Source of the DNA: Pseudomonadota bacterium | GTDB lineage: Bacteria > Desulfobacterota > Desulfovibrionia > Desulfovibrionales > Desulfovibrionaceae | Assembly (NCBI GenBank): GCA_023390395.1 | Contig: JAEWCY010000026.1 | Coordinates: 1 to 14,435, forward strand | DNA: 14,435 nt | Direction of reading: 5' to 3' | Part shown: in pieces, positions 14,015 to 14,435 of the stretch | How positions within the stretch are numbered: the first letter of the stretch is position 1 | Layout of the letters: every line of letters begins with the position of its first letter | Made by a program: the position numbers and the translations under genes | Notes under the pieces: model-generated | The model's database searches: none | Told to the model about the DNA's origin: nothing | The model's input: the letters and a program-made list of their open reading frames with translations, nothing else

Positions 14015-14435
14015 ATGGATCAGCACATGTTCAAGACCACCAAGAAAGACAAGATTTCGACCCTTATCATCCGCCAGATCCGCGAGGCCATCCTGCAAGG
14101 CGAGATCAAGCCCGGCGAAGCCCTGCCCCCGGAAAAGGACCTTGTCCAACAGTTCGGCGTGAGCAAGCACACCCTGCGGGAAGCCTTGCGCACGCTGGAA
14201 GGCATGGGACTCATCGACATCCGTCGTGGTGCAGGCGGCGGCCCGGTGGTCACCGAAGTGAACCCGGAGACCGCCCGGGATTTTTTACAGAGCTTTTTCC
14301 ACTTCCAGAACATCTCCATCCGCGACCTGTCGGAAGTGCGCAAAATCATCGAACCTTACCTGGCCCGGCGCGCCGCCGAAACGTTTGACGCAAAGGACAC
14401 CCGGGACCTGCTCGACCTCCACGAAGAATGCCAAA
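14015..14435 (+). CDS. GntR-family regulator, FadR (FCD) type, 3' end cut by window
   Basis: 140 codons are visible. The N-terminal winged helix-turn-helix of GntR proteins covers about residues 10-75: STLIIRQIREAILQGEIKPG, then LPPEKDLVQQFGVSKHTLRE (recognition region), then LEGMGLIDIRRGAGGGPVV (wing). From about 97, ISIRDLSEVRKIIEPYLARR begins the all-helical FCD ligand-binding domain, which in this family usually senses a carboxylate or related metabolite. The start at 14015 is provisional: upstream GAGCAAC is a poor ribosome site, and an in-frame ATG at 14027 is equally possible. It is divergent from unit B and is the natural candidate to bind the AT-rich motif at 13663 and 6106, but nothing in the sequence proves it. 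Confidence 0.93.
   Translation, partial: MDQHMFKTTKKDKISTLIIRQIREAILQGEIKPGEALPPEKDLVQQFGVSKHTLREALRTLEGMGLIDIRRGAGGGPVVTEVNPETARDFLQSFFHFQNISIRDLSEVRKIIEPYLARRAAETFDAKDTRDLLDLHEECQ

Noticed and set aside
13849..14388. A 179-codon plus-strand frame at the right edge
   Set aside because: It overlaps the GntR gene in another frame; the frame from 14015 has the full winged-helix and FCD signatures.

Overview
The window looks like a chromosomal segment of a high-GC sulfate-reducing deltaproteobacterium of the Desulfovibrio / Solidesulfovibrio type. The main reason is the left-most gene, whose cysteine positions and catalytic glutamate match the Desulfovibrio gigas molybdenum aldehyde oxidoreductase almost residue for residue. 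Supporting reasons are the Fe-type alcohol dehydrogenases, the NfnAB transhydrogenase and the GC-rich code with strong GGAGG ribosome sites. The species cannot be fixed from the sequence alone.

Every gene except the last reads leftward on the minus strand. Unit A (5965 down to base 1) holds an Fe-dependent alcohol dehydrogenase, a polytopic membrane protein of unknown function, a molybdopterin-binding-domain protein and the aldehyde oxidoreductase (mop), cut by the left edge. Unit B (13321 down to 6852) holds a second Fe-dependent alcohol dehydrogenase, a CoA-acylating aldehyde dehydrogenase of the methylmalonate-semialdehyde dehydrogenase family, a stand-alone phosphotransacetylase-N-terminal/DRTGG protein, and nfnA-nfnB. 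A FadR-type GntR regulator starts at 14015 on the plus strand, divergent from unit B, and runs off the right edge.

Between the units lies a 509-bp, internally deleted IS5-type element (6157-6665) with terminal inverted repeats and a 5-bp target duplication. It carries a frameshifted, truncated transposase. An AT-rich motif with core TTTAWAATATATGGYTA occurs three times in the same orientation: at the unit A promoter (6106), beyond the IS (6736), and upstream of unit B (13669). Subtracting the IS puts the first two copies 116 bp apart in one regulatory region, so the IS appears to have split it.

Read together, the genes make an alcohol and aldehyde oxidation module. The two dehydrogenases make aldehydes. 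The aldehydes go either to free acid (Mop) or to acyl-CoA (the acylating dehydrogenase). NfnAB balances NADH, NADPH and ferredoxin. The GntR protein is the obvious candidate to bind the repeated motif. The pathway role, the motif's function and the regulator pairing are inference; gene families, the IS structure and the repeats are seen directly. The long plus-strand reading frames are antisense shadows. No tRNA, rRNA or CRISPR array was seen.
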